A stretch of DNA of 64,000 nucleotides from positions 260,441,863-260,505,862 of the forward strand of contig CP136064.1 of the NCBI GenBank assembly GCA_032622095.1. The letters run 5' to 3'. The position numbers were made by a program, and so were the translations under genes. Of the stretch, positions 1-11,670 are shown piece by piece (position 1 is the first letter of the stretch; every line of letters begins with the position of its first letter). Source of the stretch: Siphonodentalium dalli (taxonomy: Eukaryota > Mollusca > Scaphopoda > Gadilida > Siphonodentaliidae). The notes under the pieces are model-generated. The model was not told the DNA's origin, made no database searches, and worked only from the letters and a program-made list of their open reading frames with translations.

Positions 1-344
1 ACTATCTAGATATTCTCAAATTAACATTGTTTTAAGTTACCTTTTCCCCTTCTGTTCACTTTCTACATCCCCTAGTTTGCAGAATATAATTTGATGTCAT
101 ACAGATAGGCTAAAGCCATTTCGAGTGACAAAAATGACGATGTCGGAAATAATAACATATCTCGAACCCGGTGGTCGTATAGAATTCGATTTTTCATGGG
201 AAAATGGACAGACTCCACGCTTTAATTGTATTAGGCAATTATCGAAGAGACATACACGCATTTATTAACAATTTTGCCAGCCTTGGGAAGATTCGTAGAA
301 GCAAGTTCTATGCAATGGAAATGCATGCATATTGCCTATGTAAC

Positions 345-545
345 AGTTTAACAGTGTCTAAACGCTCTTTGTCAACGACACCGCGGATACGAACGCGATT
401 AACCCCCACAATTCCAAGACGGCGGCAGTGGGAATGGAGAATGAGTGCCCGGAGCTTCTCAAAAGCAATGCGACGACACTTCATGTGGGTTTTTACCCAG
501 GGATAGGAAGTTTGGGCTAAATCGATCCGTCCGGCAGTTTTCCCG
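345..545 (-). repeat. Dispersed repeat J, copy 1 (Helitron-like internal sequence)
   Basis: Read on the minus strand this matches copies at about 8700-8930 and 9715-9860. Shared features are a 'cggctgaaccgat'-type start, 'gggtaaaaaccca', 'gagaagctc' and a 'ggttaatcgcg' stretch. The match is degenerate, so this is an old copy. Short open frames on both strands here are not supported as genes. Family assignment rests on the better-preserved copy ending near 10257. Confidence 0.55.
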
Positions 546-574
546 ACCATAGCTAACACACACACAGACAGAAG

Positions 575-857
575 TCCCAAAATATATATGGCCAGCGTGC
601 ATAAGATTCCCAGATAAACAAAGCCAAAGGATAACTCTAGAACGGGAAACGCAATAAATTATAAATTTTGCCCCTCATTTGAAAGCAGTCATGATGCCGA
701 ACATCCATCCATACCAAATTTCGTTCAGAGCGATATAACCAATGGCTGGATACTATGTCCGGACGGACTTGGCAGGATAGATGGCTGGACGGATTTGGCA
801 GGATAAATGGACCGGACAGACTTTTCTTCGAAAAGTGGGGGTATAATAATTTAGTCT
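575..857 (+). mobile_element. Pearl-like element, degenerate single-core copy
   Basis: One core unit ('agataaacaaag', 'ggataactctagaac', 'gaacatccatccatacc') matches the tandem cores at 24.9-26.0 kb. It is followed by GGACGGA-rich sequence and a terminal hairpin ending 'gggggtataataa', as in the 26.07 kb copy. Core repeat, ACGG-type microsatellite and 3' hairpin in this order are known for the bivalve pearl family. The 5' boundary is uncertain. Confidence 0.5.
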
Positions 858-955
858 CTTTTCATATAATTTATAGCCAGGATACCTGACTCCAACTATA
901 CAGTATAGATGGCTGTCAATCAGACTAGGGATTTTATCGATTCCACCAACTAAAT

Positions 956-1402
956 TTGAAAGGCCCACTTAATTCTCGAACGTCTCACGTCTATATGGCA
1001 TATCAAATATATGCCATATATATACCATTTGAAAGAGGAAGTTCCAAAATATTGTTTTATCAACTTATCCGGTATAATAAACTGTGAAAATGTATTTTCT
1101 GTGCTAGTTTCATCTGACTGTATTGCAAAGTCTATTATTTTAAATGGAAGGAGAATAACTCTATATCTTAGTTTGAATTATGTTGCATTCTGGAAGCGAA
1201 ACGGGGGAAATATTGCTATGATATCACCTATGTTCTATTACGCTATATATGGGCACCTTCTGCATGAGACACAGACGTTCCAAATGGTGATGGATAGTAT
1301 TTTAATCATATATAGTTTATGTCACAGATTGTTATTAAAACCGTATATCTAAGCACTATAACAAAAAATAATCGGTGACTCGAAACTTAAATGGGTCTTT
1401 AA
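956..1402. mobile_element. TTAA-I MITE, copy 1
   Basis: The ends are inverted: 'aaggcccacttaattctcga' on the left and 'cgaaacttaaatgggtcttt' on the right, finishing at TTAA (left TTAA mutated to TTGA). Internal sequence matches the copies at 4250, 24158 and 61833. No transposase is present. The small open frame inside is noncoding by its repeat nature. Confidence 0.65.
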
Positions 1403-2999
1403 TCTATCCTTTGCCGTGACGATTTGAATAACAATGTTAAGTGAACAAAAAACAAAACAAACCGAGAAATGTTTCTGATTAATGACAATGGCTTACCTAT
1501 TCGACGAGTAATAGCTTTTTATCCTCTGCAGGTATCCGCAATCTTTCATGCATGGTGCCTTTCAATTAAGAAAGGGCTCCGGGCCGCTTCTCAGTATAAG
1601 TCACTTCCTGGTGTATTAGAGTACAATACAATACTATGCGACTTAAAACTATATAGGCCGGGTAAACCTGCATGGCATTTAAAGTTTTACAGCGTCGAAA
1701 TATACGAGAGAACAGCGATTGTTTACATTCAAACTTCTTAAAGGGGCTCATAAAGCCACATAGCTTCGCAGTAAATGTGAAAAAAACGGCATCAATATAT
1801 AGGTTTTATAGGGTTTAGATAGGCTTTATTCTGATAGCTACCACTGGTAACTCTCGATCCAATGACGAAACTTCACATGTTGAGAACTTGAGATCATGTT
1901 ATATATTAAGACAACATACACCTCTGTCATTTAAAACATGGATTGATACACAGATCCTATATTCATTAATGATATCTTGAAAGAAGATGGCACTTTCATG
2001 AAAGCCAATGAAATATTTGAAAAATATGGATGTATTACAGACTATCTGACCATGCACAGCGTTATAAGCTAAATCCCTCCCAACTGGAGAATGGACATAA
2101 AAGCCTTAGGTAGCAAAATTGAAATCATGGAAAAGAATAGTCTCATGAAACAAATAATCAAAAAAAAAAGAGGAACTGAATAAATTCCTGTATCATGAAT
2201 TTCTATCACAGCTGCTTCCGAATAAACCATGAGCCCAAGTCGGTTGGTGCATGCTAAAAATTAGCTTTTCAAACCAACAATGACAAGACATCTATAAAGG
2301 ACCATTATTATTTTGATTATGAACACTCGTAGCCGTGTGTGTTTGTTTAATTACTTTTTGACGGATGGAACCAGTTAACAGCCAATTCGAAGGACCCCCT
2401 CCCATGCTGCCGCATGTTCGGCATATATAAAACTAACCACTCTCTATCTCTATCTCTAACTTGATACTATTGACTGAGTGGTATATATTTACATAGCCAG
2501 GTGTGACAAAGGCAAACTAAATAAAATACCTTTGATTATAAGTGGGAGAGTGTCCAAAAATTATTTATATGAATATAAAATTTCCCTATGAAAACAATAA
2601 TCCTGGCCCTGAAATTTTTTCGTAGTCATTTTTCTTCAAAATAATGGGACAAAAGGTTTTAAGAATGCTTCTATTATGTAATAGGTATGCACTTAACTCT
2701 TGGTATGGGGTCTGAGTTCACCATCAGTTAATAATGGGGGGGTGACACCAATGGGTAGTAAAAAGGTCAGCTTGCTAAATGTTTCAATCAAGGATATACC
2801 AATGCCCATTGACATGTAAAGGCTCAGATTGAAATAGTTCTATTAAAAATCATTCAACCTGATATAAATGAAAACATAGCACAATAATAGATTCTTCAAA
2901 TAAATGCAAACTCTTCTCTGAACTCTTCAAATAAAAATAGACTATTAAAAAAACACCATAATAAAAATAAAACAATGGTGTTAAAACAAACTTTGACCG
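1403..2999. other. No gene recognised
   Basis: AT-rich sequence with only short unsupported open frames. A short TCTCTA-type simple repeat lies near 2437-2458. I see no splice-bounded coding exon, RNA gene or clear mobile element ends. Confidence 0.4.
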
Positions 3000-3029
3000 A
3001 TTTCAACGATATTCGGTATATGGGTCTAG

Positions 3030-3480
3030 GACCACCTCTGGAGCTGTCAAATTTGAATAATTTTTTATGAAAAATATGGCAGCCATCATGGATTTTACTC
3101 TTTGCATCACTAAATCCTTTAACACACCCTGCAGAGCTTATTCCTCATCCGATCATCACCAAACTTGAAATTTATCTTCGGTGTGACCTCTCGAATGATG
3201 GCTACCATTTGTTCCCGAATTTTGTATAAAAACAAACAAACAAACAAACAAAAAACATGGCTGCCAGTGGACATCTTGGATTTTACTCTTTGTGTGACCA
3301 AATCATCTAGCACACATCACAGGTCACATTTCTCATCCATTCGTCACCAAACTTCATATGGATCTTCAAGGTGACCTCTAGATGGGAGCCTCTATCCCCT
3401 CAAATGTGTTTAAAACAAACATTGCCATCATCAGCCATCTTGGATTTCAAATGTCAATCCATCAGCACACCCTACAGCCC
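3030..3480. repeat. Degenerate tandem dispersed repeat (about 180 bp units)
   Basis: Three related units begin near 3065, 3250 and 3420. Each carries 'atggctgcc'-like, 'cttggattttactcttt', 'catccattcgtcaccaaact' and 'ggtgacctct' blocks. A (CAAA)n run sits at 3231-3256. Overlapping open frames on both strands follow from the repeat and are not genes. The element class is not clear. Confidence 0.5.
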
Positions 3481-4249
3481 ACATTTATTTGATAATTGTT
3501 TTGAAACTTTACAGTCTTGTTATAATCTCACTGCACTTCTCACTTCACTTTCATTATTTTCCGACAACCACCTCAATATCCCCAAAACTATATTCTCACA
3601 TAACCCAAAGCATTCCATATAATACGACTATATTTTCATCGGACAACGACCATACTGTTCCAACATACTCCCACATATCCCAACTCATTCCATGTGAGAC
3701 TATACTTTATTTGAAACACCTACGATAAAACGTAAAAAATCTTAAATATGGATTATCTCTTTAAATAACAGATTTGAAATAGTTGCGTGGCTATAAAATA
3801 ATAAAGATGAACTGAAGAACCCTGGCCGGAAAGGCTTCTATCAATTAATATTGATTTTATTTCGAATATTTTATTATGAAATGAGATGATTAATTGGGAC
3901 ACTTTATTTGTCTATATTTAGAACAGACCATTCATGCGATACCATATACAGATATAGAGCATTAGGCTGCTCTATAGCTACGGACCGAACGGCAAATGTC
4001 CCAGGTTGATTGATTGTATTGTTTTATTCCATAGTTATAAGCGATAATGAGTCTAATTAACGTTTATTTGTGATTTAATGTCATCACTTATGACGTTATA
4101 TCTCAATAATCTTAGAGGCAAGAATACGCCAGCTAAAGGCGGTTTAAACCAGTGGGGCTATAACTCTTAATGAGTAATGCGTAGCAGAATGTCGTTGAAT
4201 AGACGGGTATGAGATTATCCTAACTGCAATTCTGAATTTGTATTGAATT
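3481..4249. other. No gene recognised
   Basis: AT-rich sequence. A loosely repetitive 'cacatatcccaa/cattccat' stretch lies at 3590-3720. I see no supported coding or RNA feature. Confidence 0.35.
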
Positions 4250-4740
4250 TTAAAGCCCACTTAATTTTCGAGTCACCGACTATTTTTTGTATAGTGTCTT
4301 GGTATCAGGTTTTAATAACAATCTGTACCATAAAATATGATTAAAACACTATAGTTCATCACCATTTGAAACGTCTGTATCAGAAGATGCCCACAGAGAA
4401 ATAGAAAACATCTTTAATCATAAAAAGATCCCCCGTTGTGGCTCCCAGAAATGTAACATAATTCAACCCAATGTATTTTCAATTGAAGGGGACTAACACT
4501 ATCTTTAAAATATAGAGTTATTCCCCCTCCATTGAAAATAATACACTTTGCGCAACAAAACCAGATGAACCTTAACACAAAAACACGTCGTTAACTCAAC
4601 AAAAACAACATGTTCACAGTTTATTACACCGGATAAGCTGATAATACAGTGTTAGAGAGCTTCATATTTCCAATGGTATATATATTGGCATATATTTTAT
4701 ATATGTGATCTGGGGGTTCGAAAATTAAGTGGGCCTTTAA
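4250..4740. mobile_element. TTAA-I MITE, copy 2
   Basis: This 491-bp element has TTAA at both ends. The terminal repeats are 'aagcccacttaattttcga' on the left and 'tcgaaaattaagtgggcct' on the right. The right end carries 'tctgggggttcg', the motif amplified as a 48-bp tandem repeat inside copy 3 at 24.6 kb. It is the best-preserved short member of the family in this window. Confidence 0.8.
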
Positions 4741-5029
4741 TGTTGATGTTTCTTTCGAATACAGATTGCCAGTTCGGAAAAACTATATCTCTTATACATG
4801 TAGTTTATTTTAGTCATCGTATTTTCAACTTTCCCCATAATAAACGATAAACTGATACTGTCTTCTTGCTATTAATAACCGACATCTGGGACAATTTGGG
4901 AATTAGAAGTGGGTGTATACATGTACTATGTGTGAATACTAGCGTAATAGTATTTTTCATTCCTCGTGTGGTTTTTGTGGTGGTGGTGCAAATTTTAATT
5001 CATTTCTGGTTAAATACGCCCAGAATAGA

Positions 5030-5147
5030 AAACCTTCGGAATAGCGAACCTTCGGAATAGCGAACCTTCGGAATAATGAACCTTCGGAATAATGAACATT
5101 CGGAATAGCGAACCTTCGGAACAATGAACCTTCGGAATAGAGAACCC
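5030..5147. repeat. 16-bp tandem minisatellite
   Basis: About seven head-to-tail copies of a unit close to 'cgaaccttcggaatag', with a few substitutions (aatg for agcg). Open frames across it are simply unit translations. Confidence 0.85.
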
Positions 5148-5426
5148 TACCCGTCACAAGTCAACCGGACACAGCTCCCAAAAGTTTAAAGCTTGTTGTC
5201 GAATCCATTTCATATCATCAATATTAATACTTAATTGTTTTGTAATATAATGACTAATGTAGAATAAATAATGTTTACATGCACCAACAAACATCGCGAA
5301 TTGCAATCCAATTGTTACAGTAGAAAATCTGTGTTTTCTATACATTGAATATTTGTATTGCTCGACCTTTCATAATGCTTGTAAACCTTCATGATCAGAC
5401 ACGAATTTGCTCAACTGTTTTTGACA

Positions 5427-6095
5427 AAATGACTGAGTCGTTATTTGGTGGGAATCTGGATTCAGAATCCGAATCCGATTACGGGGCAGTTCACATGCGA
5501 ACACAAGACCACAACATTAGCTTCATGAGCAAAGCTTTATTTTCCAAGGTTTCACATGAATTCGGTCAATGGTGACGTATCCGCCGAATTTTAAATCGAC
5601 ATGCGTTCGGGCGGTATTTTATGGATGGAATTATGAAATGGACATATCAAAGTGACAATGAAATCGACATTGATTTGCTTCGCCTACAACCAAAGTGCTC
5701 CCCCAGCGTTACTATCAATAGCGTTATTATTTGGCTAATTTCAGTAATATTCTCCCAGTTTACACTCGATAAAACAAATTTGTCTCCGCATTTAAAATTC
5801 TTTGATATAGATCGTTTATATTCTGCAATAATTTGTACACAAGAGACGGATTCTTATGTTTTATCGTGTTTTTAAACTCCGAGGTGGCGAAATCTCGGTT
5901 TGTTTACATTACGAACATTTGAGTCCGTAATCGGAATCGGAATCGGAATCTGGATTACCACGAGATTACGATTACGGTCTGTTCGTTTACTGATTCTGGT
6001 CTGTTCGTTTACCGAACCACGTCGTACGGGGACTAATCTGTAATCTGAATCCAGATTCGGAATCAGGATTCTCACGAAATAACGACTCAGAGTCT
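5427..6095. mobile_element. Possible inverted-repeat element of about 670 bp
   Basis: The left end 'gactgagtcgttatttggtg' is matched in inverted form by 'cgaaataacgactcagagtc' at about 6076-6095. Each is followed inward by 'gaatctggattcagaatcc'-type sequence and GGAATC repeats. No target duplication was established and the class is unknown. Confidence 0.5.
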
Positions 6096-6244
6096 CGGAC
6101 CAAATTGCGGATGAAGATGGATAACTCTAAAATCGAGTAGTTTTTGGCGTTAGATATATTGACAATCTTTCGTTGAAGAAAATGTTGACAAATAACAGGT
6201 TTTGGGCAATTGTACACTATAGTTGCATGACTGGTTATCATTAT

Positions 6245-6295
6245 TTAAAAAAAATGTGGTTGTTGATGTTGTTGTTGTTGTGTTTGTTGTTGAAA
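6245..6295 (+). repeat. TTG-rich simple repeat
   Basis: Imperfect (TTG)n/(TTGTTGATG)n microsatellite. Confidence 0.7.
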
Positions 6296-6857
6296 TCTGA
6301 TTATATGGGGACCATCTAATCGGATTAAGTATACCTATAAAATTATGATACATTTATATATGTCAAAACTATATTCACAATTCACGATTGTTAATTAATT
6401 CTATTCCCGCGTTGTTTGATTGCTGAAAAAAGGCAGTTTTTTTCTCAATAATTTATACCCATATAGTTGAAAGCAAAGCTCGCAACCCATGCACAGTCCC
6501 AATCTCTACCAGAGCGCATCAGTCATACATCCTTTCTGTCATTTTCGCGATGGTTGGCTAATCTGAACGAATTTAGGAAGTCGCTGCGTTCACCTTCAAC
6601 ACATATCATGTTATATGATTTTTTAATAATGCATGGTTGTTGCAAACAAACTATATATAATCAACATATTTCGGTTTCGGTTTTATACATGCAGACTGTG
6701 TTTTCCTCGATTCGTTCATATTAGCCATATCAAACACCGCGAAAATGTCATTGGAATAAATAACGGTACTTCTTTAACAGCACCATTTCCTTATCAGAAT
6801 TATAGCAATTCTCCACGACCAACCAGAATCATAGCAAATTAGTATGACCACATTCAA

Positions 6858-6859
<2 letters not shown>

Positions 6860-6887
<28 letters not shown>
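6860..6887 (+). repeat. Poly-G tract
   Basis: Uninterrupted run of about 28 G. Other homopolymer G or C runs occur near 7986, 20041, 24371 and 48531. Length in the assembly may be unreliable. It is potentially quadruplex-forming. Confidence 0.9.
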
Positions 6888-6889
<2 letters not shown>

Positions 6890-7859
6890 TCGGTTTTTTT
6901 TTCTCGCAAATATAAATTCGAAGCATGGGTATATATAGTTCATTTGGTATTGCCATTTTGTGTATAAAGGTATACAATCGTTTAATATACTTAATAGTGT
7001 CCAAAACGAAGACCAGGTTGTGTTCAAAGCGGATATTACTTACGGAAAACATGAAACAAAATCCTATATTTGAATTTGAATCCAATGTATTCCATAATTA
7101 ACATTCAATCGGACACCTCGGTATACTTTCTGAATTAGAAAAGCCGATTCAACGAGGGTGTCGATTGAATTAACATTGTGTACTAAACACGGATGTATAG
7201 CTTACCAGAGCGCGTGATACAAACGTAACATAATTATACAATACAGCATGTATATACGAATGTGATCATGTCCAAAAATAAATAGTCGGCATTTCCCAGA
7301 ATCAAATAATAAATACCCGCCAACTCTCTCTCTGATTGGCCAACTATATATGTATATGTCAATATCACTGGTATATGTCGAACTCGGAAATTTGATTGAC
7401 AGCCTTCTATATATATCTAATATTATTTAGAATGTGTTCCGTGTATAATAACGAACCAAAGCCGGACGCTTTGGGTCGTATATATAAGACTATATCTGAT
7501 TTTGTGATGTCACCAATTATTATCCAAAACGACACTGGTGTTTTGAATTTTTCAATTACCTGCGTTCCCAAATGAGGGGAGTTACTATCGGAATTATGCA
7601 CAGTGAAGTTCATTCGAAGCGGCGTTTACATTTTATTGAGAACATGATTTTGGAATGTCAAATATTTGCATTGGAGTGGCTGGGCTTGAAATATAATCAG
7701 GGAGCCTGTTGCAATGGGTTCTATTTGCACAATCGCATATATACGAAAGGTTTGATGCCCCAGCTATATTTCTTACAACTCAGGAACGTTCAAAGAAATC
7801 GGATTTATTAAGTTCCGCATTCCTGGCGTTTAGCGGCCAGAGCTATATAGACCCCAAAG

Positions 7860-8305
7860 AACCCCCAAAAATGACTTCTATATGCACTTTTGCTGATTTT
7901 TATAATAATAGTGCTCCAGCAATCACTGATCAGCAATTTCCAAATTTCTGAAACGAAATTACCTGGCGTTTTCATTTCAGAAGGCCCCCCCCCCCCCCCA
8001 CAAAACCCCCAAAATGACTTCTATTTGCACTTTCGAGTACAAAGCTAATTTTCATAATAAAAGTGCTCTAGTCTACACTGATCAATAACACACAATTTCT
8101 GAAACGAAATTCTCTGGCGTTTTCATTTCAGAATGGGTTTTTTTTTAAAGTACCCTCAAAAACCCGAAACTTTACTTTTATTTGCACATATTGTCGACGA
8201 CAAAGCTGATTTATTTTCCTCAATAGTCATCCTGCTATCGCTGGTAATAAAAACCTCGTTTAAGAAACGAAATTCCGTGACGTTTTAAATTAAGAAGCAC
8301 AGGCC
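7860..8305 (+). repeat. About 145-bp tandem repeat, three diverged units
   Basis: Units start near 7862, 8006 and 8150. Each contains 'aaaatgacttctat', 'tttgcac', 'gctgatttt', 'aataatagtgctc' and 'ctgaaacgaaatt..ctggcgttttcatttcagaa'. The third unit is the most diverged. A poly-C run separates units 1 and 2. No coding potential is seen. Confidence 0.7.
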
Positions 8306-8942
8306 CCCCAGAACAAAAACAGACCCTGCCCCATGCAATAATACTTAATTCTATAGGAGTAAGTATAATTGGGGTGGGGTAACTTTTTGTTCTGGGGACC
8401 TGTGTTAAGAAGGGGATGGTGGGTTTGAATTAACGAACCCAACCATAACCCATTTTTTTGGTTATATTTGCACTGCCGTGCGCACAGATGATAGTTTTTC
8501 TTATTTACTATCTCCACTATCATGCATCACTGTTCATAAACCAAATGGTAACAAAAAAAAGGAATCACCCGGCGAATTCATTAAAAAGTGTGTAGAAAAT
8601 AGTGAAACAATAAAATGTTATGGACCTCGTACTTTCACTCGCTGTCAAATTTCCCTGGTAAGTTTATTCGGAATTTAAATTAATGGTGCAGTGTGTCTAT
8701 ATATATACTTTATAGAATCGAAAACGGCTGCACCGATCGAGACAAAACTTCCCATCTAAGGGTAAAAACCCACGGGAATGGTCGTCGCGGCGTTTTGGAG
8801 AAGCTCCGAGCACCCATTCTCCACCTCCAGTCACAAAAAAACGGCACTGTGGGGTTATCGCGTTGATAGTTAAAGAGCGTTCGTATCCGCAGTGTCGTTG
8901 AGCGTCTATAATTTCGTAAATTAAAAAATTAAAAAGGCACAA

Positions 8943-9419
8943 TTAAAGGTACTCAACCCGATAAAACTCCTCTCAATTACTATTTCAATGGCTTCGGGGG
9001 TCAAAAATATTTGATTCGAGTCGAGGAAGTCACCCATCAAAGCTCAGATTTGTTAGATATCGATTTTAGAAATCTATTATTTTTCATTATCGGGAATACT
9101 ATCTGGCCCAGAACTCAGTCAAAATTGCGTTAAAATTACCACTTGATTTTAGAGTTATCCATCCTTGTCTGTTTGAATAGATTTGGAGTACACATCCAGA
9201 GCAGATTACGGCAGTTGTTAGTACTCATCTCGAGTTTATAACAAATTTCAAAAATCAATATCTAATAACTCTGAGCTTTGTTTGATGGGTTCCTCGACTC
9301 GAATCAAATATTTTTTACCCCCAAAGCCAAAGAAATAGTAATATAGGACCCTCTGATCGGATTGTTGTTGTTGGAATCTGTTGAGATGGGGACCCTCTTT
9401 ACGGGTTGAGTACCTTTAA
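8943..9419 (-). mobile_element. TTAA-H MITE, copy 1
   Basis: This 477-bp element has TTAA at both ends and inverted termini 'aggtactcaacccg' / 'cgggttgagtacct'. Internal sequence matches 17440-17931 and 33249-33723 in reverse orientation. The flanks 'aaaggcacaa' and 'ctcattgaaaaa' are continuous around a single TTAA at about 9491-9515 and 9560-9585, so neighbouring array units show the pre-insertion site. Confidence 0.88.
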
Positions 9420-9615
9420 CTCATTGAAAAACATAAAATTAAATTAAAAAATTAATTAAAAAAATTAATTAAAAAAGCCAGTAAATTAAAAAGGCACAAT
9501 TAACTCATTGAAAAAAAAAATCGGGTAAAATTAAAAAACAAAAAATTAAATTAAAAAATTAAAAAGGCACAATTAACTCATTGAAAAACTAAAAATTAAT
9601 TAAAAAAATAAAAAA
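9420..9615 (+). repeat. AATTAAAA-rich local tandem array
   Basis: Repeats of 'attaaaaaggcacaattaac' plus 'tcattgaaaaa' with variable A/T filler. About three units are recognisable, counting the one broken by the TTAA-H insertion. Confidence 0.65.
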
Positions 9616-9689
9616 TTGTCATGTTTCTGACGATTGCCGCCAGTGGCGGGCTAAACATGCAAGTCTACTATATATTTTGAGACTTCCGT

Positions 9690-10257
9690 ATATAAATATA
9701 TATATGTCTATATATACTTTATAGAATCGAAAACGGCTGAACCGATTTACCTCAAACTTCATATCTAAGGGTAAAAACCCACGGGAATGGTCGTCGCGGC
9801 GTTTTGGAGAAGCTCAGAGCACCGTTCTCCACTCTCGGTCACAAAAACGCCACTGCTGGGTTAATCGCTCCATTGACCGTCTCGAGACGAAATTTCGAAC
9901 TTAATTTCGTACTTAGGGGTTCCAAGGAACGGGGGAGATTTTCATCGGGTCAGTTTTTCCGCGCGAGGTGACATTGACCTTCAAACGGGTACCCACAAAT
10001 GATATATATGTGTGTGTCCTTTATAGACTCGAACCGATTGAGCTCAAACTTGCTACCTACTGGTACTTTTGTGCGGGAAGTGTCATGGACGGGTTAAATT
10101 GTGACCCCGACCTGACCTTGACCTTGAAAATGATCAATTCAACGTCAAATCGGGTAAAACTGGCGGATTTCGACGAAATTTTACACCTAGGTGCAGCATA
10201 CGCTTTTTCGAACAAAGCCATGAGACGAATGCCGCCAGTGGCGGGCTAACCTGCTAG
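9690..10257 (+). mobile_element. Helitron-like non-autonomous element (repeat J, copy 3)
   Basis: The 3' end shows a short palindrome (gccgccagtggcgg) about ten bases before CTAG, followed by T. This is the arrangement known for Helitron 3' termini (hairpin then CTRR-T). Two internal 'tttatagaatcgaaaacgg'-type blocks start at about 9718 and 10019. The 5' TC end was not pinned down. No Rep/helicase coding is present. Confidence 0.5.
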
Positions 10258-10599
10258 TATTGTATATATGGCAAATAATACAAGAAAACCATAGTCAGAA
10301 ATGGTAACGCCACCCAAGATTATAGTATTACATATAAATAGAAATTATAAAAAATACATAAAATATTTTGATAACAATTGCGTTTAAACAAGTAATCCTT
10401 CAAATTATTACTAACAAAGCAAGTAAACGACTGTGGGGTCACTCAACAGATTATAAAGACTTGGACTTAGTATACTGTAAATACTAAAATTTAAATGAAA
10501 TAATTAAAAGATAAAATTTAGCAAGTAGTAAAAGTTAATTTTCTCATTTAATTTTGTTTTTGGTTAAATAAAGCAATAATTTAAATGTAACATTTGGTT

Positions 10600-10850
10600 T
10601 TAAAAAAATGATTGACCGTGGCTCTTCCAATAATTGCGCGACTGACCTGGTCAATTGTTTTGAGAATTACTATGGAGGGACGTGATGTTAACAAATCTGA
10701 ACTCCAGTAAACCAAGGACGCTCCATACCAAATATAAGGTAAATTAATAATTCTTTAGAAGTTGTTTTAAGATTTACTATCGAGGGAAAGAATTGTGGTG
10801 CTGGCTTCGCAACTATTTGACCTCATTGTAACAAATATAAATATTAGTCA
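10600..10850 (+). repeat. Dispersed repeat related to 16850-17270
   Basis: Shared blocks are 'gagaattactatggaggga', 'aatctgaactccagt', 'aaccaaggac' and 'caaatataag..aaat'. Both copies show an internal unit of about 170 bp. The 17-kb copy ends in the 'caggtgagctaaa' type terminus. The class is not assigned. Confidence 0.5.
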
Positions 10851-11223
10851 CTCAGGCAATAGATGTATCTATTCTGTATATTAAGTTATTGGGTCTTACG
10901 TGTCTTGAGATGTCTAAATAGTTTTCGATGGACACATCGCACAAGGGACCCACGCCAATCTTCTCTGTTGGGATTCCAATTGTTGGCTTATTAAATATGC
11001 ACATATGCTTAATATACAGTCGCGTGCGAAGCACGCTCTCGTAAGTCGGGTTTTGGATCCCAGTTAATGAAAATATCATTGAAATAATCGGTTTCCCCCA
11101 ATAAACATCCATATATTCAATATACATGTTTTGGAGCAGAATTAGGCAGTCCATATTGGACGCCATCATGGAATATATTTTGTTTTGTTTTAATTTTCAC
11201 ACATATTTATTAGTTATGTGGAC

Positions 11224-11670
11224 GGAGTTCTCATTAAACCTCACATCCTTATATTGGTTACAGTAATGCCCAAAGTAATTGACCACTTAACCACATCAGA
11301 ATTATTGGTAATTTTTCAGGATTTAAAAACCTGAAAAATTACCAATAATTCTGCTGTGGTTAAGTGGTCAATTACTTTGAACATTACTGTATGAGGATTG
11401 AGTTATCATTAAACCTCAAATCCTTATATTGGTTACAGTAATGCCCAAAGTAATTGACCACTTAACCACAGCAGAATTATGGGTATTTTTTCAGCATTTA
11501 AAATCCTGATAAATTAGCCATTATTCTGCTGTGCTTAAGTGGTCAATTACTTTGAACATTACTGTACGAGGATTGAGTTATCATTAAACCTCAAATCCTT
11601 ATATTGGTTACAGTAATGCCCAAAGTAATTGACCACTTAACCACAGCATAATTATGGGTAATTTTTTTTT
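11224..11670 (+). repeat. 175-bp tandem array of foldback (family E) elements
   Basis: TA-CAGTAATG starts recur at 11259, 11434 and 11609, an exact 175-bp spacing. Each unit is 'tcattaaacctcaaatcc' flank plus a foldback of about 133 bp ending CATTACTGTA (11391, 11566). The third unit loses its right arm at about 11665, where a giant palindrome begins. A matching right arm is found at 13252-13386. Confidence 0.85.

Larger units (their letters stand above)
8695..9665 (+). mobile_element. Helitron-like repeat J, copy 2, interrupted by a TTAA-H element
   Basis: It starts with the 'cgaaaacggctgcaccgat' block and ends with the hairpin 'gccgccagtggcgggcta' plus a degenerated terminus. It parallels copy 3, which ends in CTAG at 10257. 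The TTAA-H MITE at 8943-9419 sits inside it. Between the two lies a local array of 'aattaaaaaggcacaattaa' units. Confidence 0.55.

Noticed and set aside
308-580. 90-codon minus frame near the window start
   Set aside because: It coincides with dispersed repeat J; other copies carry disruptions, so coding is not supported.
4957-5157. 66-codon minus frame with repeated SEGSLFRRFAIP
   Set aside because: Direct translation of a 16-bp minisatellite.
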